Origin: Hyphomicrobiales bacterium
Lineage (GTDB): Bacteria; Pseudomonadota; Alphaproteobacteria; Rhizobiales; Beijerinckiaceae
Length of the DNA: 55,428 nucleotides
Assembly: GCA_947447895.1 (NCBI GenBank)
Contig: CANFLM010000010.1
Coordinates: 1-55,428 of the forward strand
Reading direction: 5' to 3'
The translations under genes and the position numbers were made by a program. The stretch's first letter is position 1. Every line of letters starts with the position of its first letter. The notes under the pieces were generated by a model, which ran no database searches, was not told the DNA's origin, and saw only the letters and a list, made by a program, of their open reading frames with translations. Below are positions 28,224 through 37,794 of this stretch, piece by piece.

Positions 28224-28477
28224 GATGCACTCCCATCAATCCGGCGGTTGAACGGTCGGTCGGCGCTCCATTGACACCTGGATTGCAACCGTTGTGTGAC
28301 ATGCGGTCAGTTGGCGGGCCAGTCAAGCGTTTCGCATGGATTTCATGCAGGCAATGCCAAATGTTTGCGCAGGTGTGGCACGATTGCTGCAACACGGCAG
28401 TCCCCGATCATCTGGCCTGATCCCGAATCCTCCGATAGATTGGCCCTATCATTTGCCCCTATGGAAAAGAGACCGTC

Positions 28478-30079
28478 ATGTTCAACACTCCCCGCTCCCG
28501 CCGCGGCATGGTCACATCCCCGCACCATCTGGCCAGCGAGGCAGGATTGCGGGTGTTGCGCGAGGGCGGCAATGCCATCGAGGCCACCATCGCCATGGCA
28601 TCCATGTTGGCCGTCGTCTATCCGCACATGACGGCGATTGGCGGCGACGGTTTCTGGCTCGTCAGCGCCCCCGGCCATGATCCCGTCGCCATCGATGCCT
28701 GCGGCGGCGCAGCCGGAGCCGCAACACCGGATTTCTATGCCAAGCACGGGCACCAGACGATCCCGTGGCGCGGGCCTTTGGCGGCCAATACGGTGGCAGG
28801 CACAGTGTCGGGCTGGGGCGAGGCTCTGGCGTTGAGCAGCGAGATGGGCGGCACCCTGCCGTTGTCGCGTCTGCTGGAAGATGCTGTCTGGTCGGCCGAA
28901 CACGGTTTTCCCGTCACCCGCAGCCAGCAGGAATTGACGGCAGAGAAGCAACCCGAATTGCAGGACCAGCCGAATTTCGCCAAAACCTTTCTGGCCGGCA
29001 ACCAACCGCCGCGTGAAGGCACGTGGATGACACTGCCCGCTTTGGGCCAGACGCTGCGCCGCATCGGCCGCGATGGTCCCGAGGATTTCTATCGCGGCGC
29101 GCTGGCCCGCGACATCGCCGCCGATCTCGCATCTTGCGGCTCGCCTGTGGCTTTGGCCGATCTCAACGCCCATCATGCCCAACGGCGCAAGGCCCTCTCG
29201 GTGCAAGTCTCGGGCGCGCGCGTGTTCAACTTCCCGCCGCCGACCCAAGGTCTGTCCTCCTTGATGATTCTGGCGCTGTTCGATCGCCTGAAAGTGCGCG
29301 AGGCCGAGAGCTTTGCCCATATTCACGGCATGGTGGAGGCCATCAAGCAGGCCTTCATCGTCCGCGACAGGATCATTGGGGATCCCGCCTCGATGACCGA
29401 GGATCCGCAAACCTATCTTCAGGATGGCATGCTGGATGAACTGGCATCCCGCATCGATCCCGCCAAGGCCTTGCCATGGCCGCATGTGGCCCAAAAGGGC
29501 GACACGGTCTGGTTGGGGGCCATCGATGCGAAAGGCGTGGCTGTCAGTTTCATCCAAAGCATCTATTTCGAATTCGGTTCGGGCTGTGTGATGCCGCAAA
29601 CCGGCTTTGTCTGGCAAAATCGCGGCGCGAGCTTTGCTTTGTCTGGCACCGGCCCCCGCGTGATCGGGGCCGGGCGCAAGCCGTTCCACACTCTCAATCC
29701 GGCAATGGCCCTGTTCAGGGACGGGCGGCGGATGGTATACGGCACGATGGGTGGCGAAGGCCAGCCGCAAACGCAAGCCGCCCTGTTCTCGCGCTATGCG
29801 CTGTTCGGTCAGGGCTTGCAGGAAGCCGTCACCGCGCCGCGCTGGCTGCTGGGCAAGACCTGGGGCGACCAGAGCATCACGCTGAAACTCGAAAATCGCT
29901 TCGACCCCGCCCTTGTAGCAGCCCTGAAGGCCGCAGGCCACGACATCGAATTGCTGCCCGCCTTCACCTCGACCATGGGCCATGCCGGAGCGGTCGTCCA
30001 GCACACATCAGGCCCGCAAAGCGGCCTGTTCGAGGGCGCAACCGATCCCCGCAGCGACGGCGCGGCGATCGGATTTTAA
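28478..30079 (+). CDS. Gamma-glutamyltransferase family protein
   Basis: 533 residues, an Ntn-hydrolase that should self-cleave into two chains. The N-terminal region has the family's SPHHLASEAGLRVLREGGNAIEA. The probable cleavage and nucleophile Thr lies in QKGDTVWLGAID (about residue 347), followed by GVAVSFIQSIYFEFGSG, and later GTMGGEGQPQ. Classical GGT has T-T-H at the nucleophile, so this belongs to the divergent branch with unknown substrate (glutathione, other gamma-glutamyl compounds or acyl groups). No signal peptide is seen, unlike periplasmic GGT, so it may be cytoplasmic. Confidence 0.85.
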   Translation: MFNTPRSRRGMVTSPHHLASEAGLRVLREGGNAIEATIAMASMLAVVYPHMTAIGGDGFWLVSAPGHDPVAIDACGGAAGAATPDFYAKHGHQTIPWRGPLAANTVAGTVSGWGEALALSSEMGGTLPLSRLLEDAVWSAEHGFPVTRSQQELTAEKQPELQDQPNFAKTFLAGNQPPREGTWMTLPALGQTLRRIGRDGPEDFYRGALARDIAADLASCGSPVALADLNAHHAQRRKALSVQVSGARVFNFPPPTQGLSSLMILALFDRLKVREAESFAHIHGMVEAIKQAFIVRDRIIGDPASMTEDPQTYLQDGMLDELASRIDPAKALPWPHVAQKGDTVWLGAIDAKGVAVSFIQSIYFEFGSGCVMPQTGFVWQNRGASFALSGTGPRVIGAGRKPFHTLNPAMALFRDGRRMVYGTMGGEGQPQTQAALFSRYALFGQGLQEAVTAPRWLLGKTWGDQSITLKLENRFDPALVAALKAAGHDIELLPAFTSTMGHAGAVVQHTSGPQSGLFEGATDPRSDGAAIGF

Positions 30080-30469
30080 AAGAATTGGCCTGACATTTTG
30101 CAGCCCTTTTGCGGCGCCAGCCATGGTTCGCCACCACAAAGGGGGTATCAGAGCCGTGGTTGAGGTTTCATCACATGGCCAGGATGGGCAAGACCGCGCC
30201 TCATCTGGCCATCCATGACTTGGCCATCCATGACTTGGCCATCCATGACATGGCCATCCATGACTTGGCCATCCATGACATGGCCATCCATGACATGGAC
30301 CTGCACCGAAGCTGAAGTTTTCTTAAATACCGGATCACTCTCATCAGGCCCAGAAAGCAAGACCTTTCAAAAGTGTAAATGAACAGTTGCTTTCACTATT
30401 GTTTCATGGTCACTACCTTTCAATCGCATATAAACTATGCCTTTTGTGTTGTTGCGTTGGGGGAAGTCC
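30080..30469. other. Intergenic region with a 15-bp tandem repeat
   Basis: 390 bases between the gamma-glutamyltransferase gene and the acetolactate synthase gene. The left part holds six 15-bp tandem units (listed separately). The right part (about 30320-30460) is more AT-rich and must carry the promoter of the acetolactate synthase/aldehyde dehydrogenase pair. The open frame at 30109-30315 arises from the repeat and lacks a ribosome site, so I do not call it. Confidence 0.6.
30206..30295. repeat. Six tandem copies of a 15-bp unit
   Basis: Unit TGGCCATCCATGACW repeats six times without gaps, the last base being T or A (T, T, A, T, A, A). It continues into a partial TGGAC copy. Each copy contains the palindrome TGGCCA. 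The length is divisible by 3, so one frame reads Leu/Met-Ala-Ile-His-Asp, but there is no support for translation. Such arrays vary in copy number between strains by slippage. Confidence 0.95.
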
Positions 30470-32146
30470 ATGTCTGAGCAGTTAAAATCTCATGGTGCGG
30501 GATCAGTGAAAGCGTCTGATCTGTTTGTCAAAGCACTGGAAAATGAGGGTGTCGAATATATCTTTGCCGTTCCGGGCGAAGAAAATCTCGATCTGCTCGA
30601 CAGCCTGCGCACCTCGAGCATCAAGCTGGTTCTGACCCGCCACGAACAGGGCGCAGCCTTCATGGCCGCCACTTACGGACGTTTGACCGGCAAAGCCGGT
30701 GTCTGCATGGCCACACTCGGCCCGGGGGCTACCAATTTCGCCACGCCCGCCGCCTATGCCCATCTGGGCGGTTTCCCGCTGATCATGATCACCGGCCAGA
30801 AGCCGATCAAGAAATCCAAGCAGGGCCAATTCCAGATTGTCGATATTGTCGGCCTCTTCAAGCCGATCTGCAAACTGTCGAAACAGATTGTCTCGGGCAA
30901 TTCCATTCCCTCGCTGGTCCGCGAGGCGTTCCGTCTGGCAGAGGAAGAACGTCCCGGCGCGGTGCTGCTCGAGCTGCCAGAAGATGTCGCCGCCGAAATG
31001 ACCGATGCCGATCTGATCCCGCCGCATCGCCGCTATTATGCCGTGGCCGATGATGCCGTGCTCGATCTGGCCGCCGATCTGATCAAGGCGTCGAAATTCC
31101 CGCTGGTGCTGGTGGGTGCGGGTGCAAACCGCCAACACGCCCGCGAAGCAATCTCGAATTTCATCGAGACCACCCAGATCCCGTTCTTCACCACCCAGAT
31201 GGGCAAAGGCGTGGTGGACGAGGATTCGCCGCTGTTTCTGGGCACTGCCGCCCTCTCGGATGACGATTATCTGCACCGCTACATCCACCACTCCGATCTG
31301 ATCATCAATATCGGTCATGATGTGGTCGAAAAGCCGCCTTTCTTCATGGAAAAGGGCGGACAGAAGGTCATCCATATCAATTACAAATCCGCGCAGGTCG
31401 ATCCCGTCTATTTCCCGCAGGTGGAAGTGGTCGGCGATCTGGCCCTGTCGATCGACCATCTGGGCAAGAAACTGGTCCACAAGACCAACTTCGATCTGAC
31501 CCTGTTCAAGGAGGTCAAGGCCGACGTGCACACCAAAATCTATCAGGGTTGCGAGGATGGCCACTTCCCGATCGTGCCGCAACGCATCGTCAACGATATC
31601 CGCTCGGTGATGGGCGAACACGACATTATCGCGCTCGATAACGGGGTCTACAAGATCTGGTTTGCCCGCAACTACCACACCCACCAGCCCAACACGATCC
31701 TGCTCGACAATGCGCTGGCGACCATGGGTGCGGGCCTGCCTTCGGCCATGCTGGCCGCCTTGATCCATCCCGAGCGTCGGGTCATGGCGATCTGCGGTGA
31801 TGGCGGCTTCATGATGAATTCGCAGGAATTGGAAACCGCCCTGCGCCTCAAGCTCAATCTGGTGGTGATGGTGCTCAATGACGGCTCCTATGGCATGATC
31901 CGCTGGAAACAGGCCGGTGGCGGCCATCCCGATTGGGGTCTGGAATTCGGCAATCCCGATTTTGTCGCCTATGCCAAAAGCTATGGCGCCCACGGCCATC
32001 GGGTCGAAAGTGCCGAACAGCTCAAATCCACCCTCAACAGCGCATTCAATGCCGGTGGCGTGCATCTGATCGATGTGCCGGTCGATTATTCGAACAACAA
32101 GAAATTGCTGATCGACGATCTGCGCAAAAACCACAAAGTCCATTGA
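30470..32146 (+). CDS. Acetolactate synthase-like thiamine-diphosphate enzyme, large subunit
   Basis: About 558 residues with the three domains of the family. The catalytic Glu lies in LTRHEQGAAFMAATYGRLTGKAG, the FAD-type central domain in the middle, and the thiamine-diphosphate motif is GDGGFMMNSQELETALRLKLN with NDGSYGMI. The family condenses pyruvate (or a 2-oxo acid) with a second carbonyl compound. No regulatory small subunit follows, favouring a catabolic AlsS-like role over branched-chain amino acid synthesis. GGGGAAG before ATG 30470 decides the start; the frame is open to 30437. An aldehyde dehydrogenase gene follows 19 bases later, so the two likely act together. Confidence 0.85.
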   Translation: MSEQLKSHGAGSVKASDLFVKALENEGVEYIFAVPGEENLDLLDSLRTSSIKLVLTRHEQGAAFMAATYGRLTGKAGVCMATLGPGATNFATPAAYAHLGGFPLIMITGQKPIKKSKQGQFQIVDIVGLFKPICKLSKQIVSGNSIPSLVREAFRLAEEERPGAVLLELPEDVAAEMTDADLIPPHRRYYAVADDAVLDLAADLIKASKFPLVLVGAGANRQHAREAISNFIETTQIPFFTTQMGKGVVDEDSPLFLGTAALSDDDYLHRYIHHSDLIINIGHDVVEKPPFFMEKGGQKVIHINYKSAQVDPVYFPQVEVVGDLALSIDHLGKKLVHKTNFDLTLFKEVKADVHTKIYQGCEDGHFPIVPQRIVNDIRSVMGEHDIIALDNGVYKIWFARNYHTHQPNTILLDNALATMGAGLPSAMLAALIHPERRVMAICGDGGFMMNSQELETALRLKLNLVVMVLNDGSYGMIRWKQAGGGHPDWGLEFGNPDFVAYAKSYGAHGHRVESAEQLKSTLNSAFNAGGVHLIDVPVDYSNNKKLLIDDLRKNHKVH

Positions 32147-32165
32147 GCGGGAGCTGGATCACATC

Positions 32166-33542
32166 ATGTTAGAGGTCACAAACCCGTTCGATCATTCGGT
32201 GATCGGTCACGTTGAATGGCGTACCTGGGCGCAGATCGACCATGATCTGTCGGTTGCCCACGCCCTTCATGCCAACAAATCCTCATGGTTGCCGCTGCAC
32301 CAGCGCGCCGCCATTTTGAAGAAAACCGCGGCTTTGATGGCCGCGCGTTTCGAGGAACTGGCCTTTCTGATCGCCAATGAAGGCGGCAAACCGCTGGTGG
32401 ATGCCCGCGTCGAGGTGGCCCGTGCCATTGACGGCGTGGAACTCTGCGTCAAGGAATTGAGCCATCTCGATGGCCGCCAGATTCCGATGGACCTGACACC
32501 GGCCGGCGCCAACAAGCTGGCTTTCACATTCAAGGAGCCGATCGGACCCGTGGTGGCCGTGTCGGCCTTCAACCATCCGTTGAACCTGATCGTCCATCAG
32601 GTCGCGCCTGCGGTGGCGACCGGTTGTCCGGTGCTGGTCAAACCGGCCGATGACACGCCGCTGTCCTGCGAGATTTTTGTCAAACTGCTCTACGAAGCCG
32701 GTTTGCCGGAGGAATGGTGCCGGTTTGTGCCTTGCGATCTGGCCACCGCCGAGCAGATGGTCACCGATCCGCGCGTCGCCTTTTTCAGCTTTATCGGTTC
32801 GGCCAAAGTCGGCTGGATGCTGCGGTCCAAACTGGCGGCCGGCACCCGTTGCGCGCTTGAGCATGGCGGTGCGGCACCGGTGATCGTCGATGACGGGGCC
32901 GATCTGTCCATGATGATCCCCAAGCTGATCAAGGGCGGTTTCTACCATTCGGGACAGGTCTGCGTATCGGTCCAGCGCATCTTTGCGCCCAAGGCCCAGG
33001 CCGAACAGATTGCCGGACTGCTGGCCGAAAGCGCCAAAAAGCTGGTGGTCGGCAATGCGATCCACCAGACCACCGATTGCGGCCCGCTGATCCGCCCGCG
33101 CGAGGTCGACCGTGTCGCGACATGGATCGACGAGGCCAAGGCGGCGGGTGCGACCGTCCTGTGCGGCGGCGCCAAATTGTCCGACACCACCTATGCACCG
33201 ACCGTGCTGCTCAACCCGCCAGCCGATGCCAAAGTCTCGAAGATGGAAATTTTCGGTCCTGCGGTCTGTGTCTATGGCTATGACTCAATCGACGAGGCCG
33301 TGTTAGCTGCCAACAGCCTGCCCTTCGCTTTCCAGGCCTCGGTCTTTACCCCGCATATGGCAACGGCTTTGCGTGTTGGCCATGCGCTCGATGCATCCGC
33401 CGTGATGATCAACGAACACACGGCCTTCCGCACCGACTGGATGCCGTTTGCCGGTCGCCGCCAATCGGGTTATGGCATCGGCGGCATCGGCTATACGATG
33501 CGCGACATGTGCGAGGAAAAAATGATGGTGTTTGCGGGCTGA
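32166..33542 (+). CDS. Aldehyde dehydrogenase family protein
   Basis: 458 residues, NAD(P)-dependent oxidation of an aldehyde to an acid. The catalytic Cys is in YHSGQVCVSVQR, the general-base Glu in the LEHGGAAPVIV segment (usually L-E-L-G-G), and the cofactor fold includes FFSFIGSAKVGWML. The C-terminus has the family's GRRQSGYGIGGIGYTMRDMC. It is slightly shorter than the usual 470-500. The gene sits 19 bases after the acetolactate synthase-like gene, so the pair probably handles one pathway: the synthase may produce or consume the aldehyde. The substrate is unknown. Confidence 0.88.
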   Translation: MLEVTNPFDHSVIGHVEWRTWAQIDHDLSVAHALHANKSSWLPLHQRAAILKKTAALMAARFEELAFLIANEGGKPLVDARVEVARAIDGVELCVKELSHLDGRQIPMDLTPAGANKLAFTFKEPIGPVVAVSAFNHPLNLIVHQVAPAVATGCPVLVKPADDTPLSCEIFVKLLYEAGLPEEWCRFVPCDLATAEQMVTDPRVAFFSFIGSAKVGWMLRSKLAAGTRCALEHGGAAPVIVDDGADLSMMIPKLIKGGFYHSGQVCVSVQRIFAPKAQAEQIAGLLAESAKKLVVGNAIHQTTDCGPLIRPREVDRVATWIDEAKAAGATVLCGGAKLSDTTYAPTVLLNPPADAKVSKMEIFGPAVCVYGYDSIDEAVLAANSLPFAFQASVFTPHMATALRVGHALDASAVMINEHTAFRTDWMPFAGRRQSGYGIGGIGYTMRDMCEEKMMVFAG

Positions 33543-33563
33543 TTGCCCCTCACCCATAGGCAC

Positions 33564-33595
33564 AAAAAAGCCCGCTAGAAGCGGGCTTTTTCATG
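33564..33595. terminator. Bidirectional rho-independent terminator
   Basis: AAAAAAGCCCGCT, a short loop, then AGCGGGCTTTTT: an 8-bp GC-rich core (AGCCCGCT / AGCGGGCT) flanked by A-run and T-run. It separates the aldehyde dehydrogenase gene from the opposing glutamate-synthase-like gene and can serve both. Confidence 0.9.
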
Positions 33596-33611
33596 AGCCT
33601 TTGAGAGCCTG

Positions 33612-35249
33612 TCAGGCCGCGGCCGCTGTGGCCGAACGGAACGAATGGGCATCGGCCCGGTTCCAAGCCGTGGTATAGCGGGCATCGGCCGTGCCGTTGA
33701 GCAAGGCACCGGACTGCAGTTCCGGATAGAGATCGGCAAAGGTCTTGACCTCGCTTTGCGAAATCCGGCGGGAAATATGCTCACGATGGAAATCACTCGG
33801 ATGTTCGAGACCCGCAGCTGCCGTCAATTCGGACAGGGCATGCAGGGTGTTGTTATGGAAATGCGCCACGCGGTTGGCCTTGTCGGGCACGACAAGCGCG
33901 CGCTGGCGGCTCTTGTCCTGTGTCGCAACGCCGGTCGGGCAGCGGTCGGTGTGGCAGGATTGCGACTGGATGCAGCCGATGGCGAACATGAAGCCGCGCG
34001 CCGCATTGCACCAATCTGCCCCCAGAGCCATAGCCCGGGTGATGTCGAATGCCGAAGCAATCTTGCCGCTGGCACCGATTTTGATGCGGTCACGCACACC
34101 GATGCCGACCAGCGTGTTATGGACAAAACTCAGGCCTTCACGCAATGGACGGCCGATATGGTCCATGAATTCCATCGGCGCGGCACCCGTGCCGCCTTCC
34201 GAACCATCGACCACGATAAAATCGGGGTAAATGTTGGTTTCCAGCATGGCCTTGCAGATCGCCATGAATTCCCATTCATGCCCGATGCACAGCTTGAAGC
34301 CCGCAGGCTTGCCACCCGACAGGCGGCGCATTTCACCAATGAACTTCATCATCTCGACCGGTGTCGAAAAGGCCGAATGGCCGGACGGTGACACGCAATC
34401 CTGCCCCATCGGCACGCCGCGGGTCTCGGAGATTTCGGCGCTCACTTTGGCCGCAGGCAGTACGCCGCCATGGCCGGGTTTGGCGCCTTGAGACAGCTTC
34501 AACTCGACCATTTTCACTTGCGGATTGGCCGCTGTTTTCGCAAAAGCCTCCGGCGAGAAGGTGCCATCGAGATTGCGGGCCCCGAAATAGCCGGAACCGA
34601 TTTCCCAGATGATGTCGCCGCCGCCGGCCTTGTGATAGGGGCTGAAACCGCCCTCGCCGGTATCATGGGCAAACTTGCCGAGTGCCGCACCCTTGTTGAG
34701 CGCGTGGATGGCATTGGGGCTCAGTGCACCAAAGCTCATCGCCGAAATGTTGAACACCGAAGCGCTGTATGGATGCTCGCAATCGGGACCGCCAATGGTG
34801 ATGCGGAAATCATCGGGCTGGGCATTGGTGGGCTTCATCGAATGGTTGAGCCATTCGAAACCGTCGGCATAGACATCGTAATTGGTCCCGAACGGACGCT
34901 TGTCGAGCACGCCCTTGGCGCGCTGGTAGACCACAGCGCGTTTGTCGCGCGAGAACGGCATGGAGTGCTTTTCATCCTCGAAGAAATATTGCCGCATTTC
35001 GGGGCGGATTTCCTCAAGCAAAAAGCGGATATGGGCGGCAATCGGATAATTACGCAAAATGGCATGGTGGGTCTGGAAATAGTCATGCAGGCCAAGAGCA
35101 GAAAAGCCGCCGCTGACAATCAGCAGAACAAGCAAAGCCGGATGGGCAGGCAGATAATTCAGCCCCACCAGCGAGCCCGCAAACAACGAAAGCGCCAAGG
35201 TCAGACAGATAAACCGCGGTTGAAACGGCATCAACAAAACAGACATCAC
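33612..35249 (-). CDS. FMN-binding glutamate synthase family protein (GltB central/FMN domain type)
   Basis: 545 residues. Two N-terminal hydrophobic segments (about residues 8-52) suggest membrane attachment. The rest is the FMN-binding barrel of glutamate synthase: FNISAMSFGALS, GEGGFSPYHKAGGGDIIWEIGSGYFGAR, DGSEGGTGAAP, and the cysteine cluster CIQSQSCHTDRCPTGVATQD (Cys residues suited to a 3Fe-4S centre). The glutaminase domain of true GltB is missing, so this is a GltB-like protein with a separate role, widespread in bacteria but poorly characterised. GTG at 35249 or ATG at 35246 is the start, preceded by GGGGAG. Confidence 0.85.
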   Translation of the reverse strand: MMSVLLMPFQPRFICLTLALSLFAGSLVGLNYLPAHPALLVLLIVSGGFSALGLHDYFQTHHAILRNYPIAAHIRFLLEEIRPEMRQYFFEDEKHSMPFSRDKRAVVYQRAKGVLDKRPFGTNYDVYADGFEWLNHSMKPTNAQPDDFRITIGGPDCEHPYSASVFNISAMSFGALSPNAIHALNKGAALGKFAHDTGEGGFSPYHKAGGGDIIWEIGSGYFGARNLDGTFSPEAFAKTAANPQVKMVELKLSQGAKPGHGGVLPAAKVSAEISETRGVPMGQDCVSPSGHSAFSTPVEMMKFIGEMRRLSGGKPAGFKLCIGHEWEFMAICKAMLETNIYPDFIVVDGSEGGTGAAPMEFMDHIGRPLREGLSFVHNTLVGIGVRDRIKIGASGKIASAFDITRAMALGADWCNAARGFMFAIGCIQSQSCHTDRCPTGVATQDKSRQRALVVPDKANRVAHFHNNTLHALSELTAAAGLEHPSDFHREHISRRISQSEVKTFADLYPELQSGALLNGTADARYTTAWNRADAHSFRSATAAAA

Positions 35250-35503
35250 TTAAACTCCCCCCACACACACTCCACTGAATGAACCCTTCAGCTTCCCCGC
35301 CATAATAGACGCGCAAACCCGACGAGACAATCACTGATCCTCGATTATGATAATAGAGACATCCGGAATCAGCCCACAATCGGGCATCTTGATCCCGTAT
35401 CTGTGATAGAATGATGAAATGGTTATGGCTCTGGCGTTGCCTCTTGGGACACACACTGCATCAAAGAGACTGATCAAGGTTCAATAGGAAAGCCCCCTCA
35501 CCG

Positions 35504-36427
35504 ATGTCCTATAAAATCAAACCCAAATCCAATAAGACAACACAGGTGCGGATAGGCCAGCGTACCGTGATGGCGCAAGGCATCGAGACGCGCTTCTGGG
35601 CCGATTTCTACCATCAATGTATGGTGATGACCTGGCCACAATTCTTCTTGGGGTTTGGGGGTATTTTTCTGGCCATCAACACGCTGTTTGCCGTGCTATA
35701 TCTGTTCGGTCACGAGCCGGTCGCCAATATCCGGCCCGACCATCCCGAAGATCTGTTTTTCTTTTCCATAGAAACACTGGCCACCGTCGGTTACGGCGAT
35801 ATGCACCCGCAAACCACCTATGGCCATACCGTGGCCACGCTGGAAATTTTTACCGGCATGTTTCTGATCGCGGTGATGACCGGATTGGTGTTCAACCGCT
35901 TCTCGCGCCCGCGCGCCCGGATCCTGTTTGCCAGAGCTCCGGTGATCGGCCAGCATAATGGCCTGCCGACCTTCATGCTGCGCATGGCCAATGAACGCCA
36001 CACCGTGATCAGCGAGGCGACAGCCGCACTATGGGTGTCCTTGCTGGAAACCACGCAGGAAGGGGTGCGGATGCGCCGTTTCCATGAATTGCGGCTGGAA
36101 CGCGATCAAAACCCGTTGTTTGCCCTTAGCTGGACCATTTTCCACGCCATCGACCCCTCAAGTCCGCTTTACGCGATGACCGAGGCCGACCTGCAAAAAA
36201 GCGAGGCGCTGTTTGTCGTCACCTTCAGCGGCACCGATGATACGGCCAGCCAATCCCTCAATGCCCGGCACACCTATGGCTGGCAGGATATCCGCTGGCA
36301 TCACCGATACCGCGATATTCTGCACACCGACAAGGACGGCCAGTCCCATATCGATTACCGCTATTTCCACGACACGCAGAAACAGGACAAGCCTGCGTCC
36401 CCACCCCTGTCAGGGCGCGGTAGGTGA
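35504..36427 (+). CDS. Inward-rectifier type potassium channel (KirBac family)
   Basis: 307 residues. Two membrane helices flank the selectivity filter TVGYGDM (about residues 93-99), and the C-terminal 180 residues form the cytoplasmic immunoglobulin-like Kir domain (NRFSRPRARILFARAPVI; LRMANERHTVISEATAALWVSLLETTQEG; SGTDDTASQSLNARHTYGWQDIRWHHRYRDI). The slide helix upstream is basic. Function: potassium conduction across the inner membrane, physiological role in bacteria unclear. The gene overlaps the 3' end of the opposing MFS gene by 18 bases. Confidence 0.93.
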   Translation: MSYKIKPKSNKTTQVRIGQRTVMAQGIETRFWADFYHQCMVMTWPQFFLGFGGIFLAINTLFAVLYLFGHEPVANIRPDHPEDLFFFSIETLATVGYGDMHPQTTYGHTVATLEIFTGMFLIAVMTGLVFNRFSRPRARILFARAPVIGQHNGLPTFMLRMANERHTVISEATAALWVSLLETTQEGVRMRRFHELRLERDQNPLFALSWTIFHAIDPSSPLYAMTEADLQKSEALFVVTFSGTDDTASQSLNARHTYGWQDIRWHHRYRDILHTDKDGQSHIDYRYFHDTQKQDKPASPPLSGRGR

Positions 36428-37567
36428 GAAACGGCTGATCAGTATATTGGCGCCGATGCCAACAGCGATCAGCACACAACCGCCGGTGATGACACTGGCC
36501 CCGAACCCGATGCTATGGATGCTGACGCCATAGATCATCGGCCCGACCGATTGCCCCATATAGAACGAGAACGCATGCAGTGCGAAGCACGAGGCACGCG
36601 CCGAAGGGGCCAGTTCCGTGACCTCGGTCTGGATGGAATTATGCATCAGGAAGAAGCCGATCCCCAGCGCGATCATCGACACGGCCGTGCCGACCCAGCT
36701 GATGGTTAGGCCCAGGCTCATCAAGGCCAATCCAGCCAGAATACCCCCTGCCCGCATCATCTGCGGACGGGTGGCGAATTTCAGAATGACCGGAACCATG
36801 ATCGTATAGAGCAAACCGCCCAGACCTAGCCCCGCAATGGCAAAACCTGCCTCGCGCAAGCCGCCCAGCTGGTTTTCCTGCATCACATTGCCGATAAACG
36901 GCGTTACGCCGTAAATGGCCGCGCCTTCGAGGCACACAGCCGAAAAACACACATAGGAGCGCGGATTGCGCAGCACCAGCCGATAGCGGCTGATCGCGTC
37001 GGGAATATTGATCGGCTGGCTCGGCTGTTCGGAACGTGGCAGCCACATCCACCCCACCAGAGCCGCCAGACAGGCCAATCCTGCACAAAGACCCAAAACG
37101 CCCCGCCAGCCGATCATTTCAGCAATGATCCCGGCCGCACTCGCCCCGACCAACTGGCCGATCAATGTGGCCCCCAAAAAGCGGCTTAACGCCACCTGCC
37201 GCACGGCCAGAGCAAAAGTGTCGCCGATCAGGGCGAAAGAAATCGGCAAAATCCCCGCTCCGGCTATGCCCGCAAAAATACGGAACCAGAACAGCGAGGT
37301 CAGATTGGGCGCCAGCGCACAGGCCAGCAGACAAACCGCCAGCACGGCAATCGAAATCCTGATCAGCAGGCTTTTGCCCAGCGCATCCCCGACCGGGCCC
37401 AAAAGAGGCTGGCTGAAGCTGAACGGCATTGTATAGGCCGATGCCAACAAAGCGACAATCGCGACAGGTGCCGCAAAATCGACCGCAATGGCCGTGACCA
37501 GCGGATCGACAATCCGGCCTGCCATGGCTCCGGCAAATCCGCATAAAGATAAAACCAGAAGCAGCAC
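36410..37567 (-). CDS. Major facilitator superfamily transporter
   Basis: 385 residues with about 12 hydrophobic segments, the normal size. Helix 2-3 region carries a weak version of the MFS G-x-x-x-D motif (LGPVGDALGKSLL). The pattern fits drug/sugar-type efflux MFS (arabinose-efflux AraJ style), but no substrate can be assigned. It ends overlapping the Kir channel gene on the opposite strand. Upstream, at 37615-37638, two tandem 12-bp copies of ACAGATTTAAAA stand in its promoter region. Confidence 0.85.
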   Translation of the reverse strand: MLLLVLSLCGFAGAMAGRIVDPLVTAIAVDFAAPVAIVALLASAYTMPFSFSQPLLGPVGDALGKSLLIRISIAVLAVCLLACALAPNLTSLFWFRIFAGIAGAGILPISFALIGDTFALAVRQVALSRFLGATLIGQLVGASAAGIIAEMIGWRGVLGLCAGLACLAALVGWMWLPRSEQPSQPINIPDAISRYRLVLRNPRSYVCFSAVCLEGAAIYGVTPFIGNVMQENQLGGLREAGFAIAGLGLGGLLYTIMVPVILKFATRPQMMRAGGILAGLALMSLGLTISWVGTAVSMIALGIGFFLMHNSIQTEVTELAPSARASCFALHAFSFYMGQSVGPMIYGVSIHSIGFGASVITGGCVLIAVGIGANILISRFSPTAP

Positions 37568-37614
37568 AGTTGACCAACACTTTTTAGAGGACGGGATTTA
37601 AAACTCAAATCACA

Positions 37615-37638
37615 ACAGATTTAAAAACAGATTTAAAA
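37615..37638. repeat. Tandem 12-bp direct repeat upstream of the MFS gene
   Basis: ACAGATTTAAAA occurs twice in direct succession, with a related GGGATTTAAAAC just before it (about 37593-37604). On the reverse strand the array lies about 50-70 bases upstream of the MFS start codon, a position suited to a regulator site. No protein can be named. Confidence 0.5.
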
Positions 37639-37794
37639 ACCTGAAAAATTCGATTTAGCCATTTTCAGAAATCACTATGCGCAAAACGGAGCTCAATTAA
37701 AATAGACGTAAAATGAATGACTGCCCTGCAGCGAATGACTGTCGCGCTGCAAGGCCTCACTTTAAATCCGACCCATCAGGTCACCCAAGGTCGA

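Noticed and set aside
28343-30004. 553-codon reverse open frame opposite the gamma-glutamyltransferase gene
   Set aside because: Shadow of a recognised gene; no ribosome site or family.
30206-30295. 15-bp repeats considered as a CRISPR array
   Set aside because: Units are directly tandem with no spacers and are too short.
30503-32143. 546-codon reverse open frame opposite the acetolactate synthase-like gene
   Set aside because: Shadow of a recognised gene; composition rich in His, Asp and Gln, typical of antisense frames.
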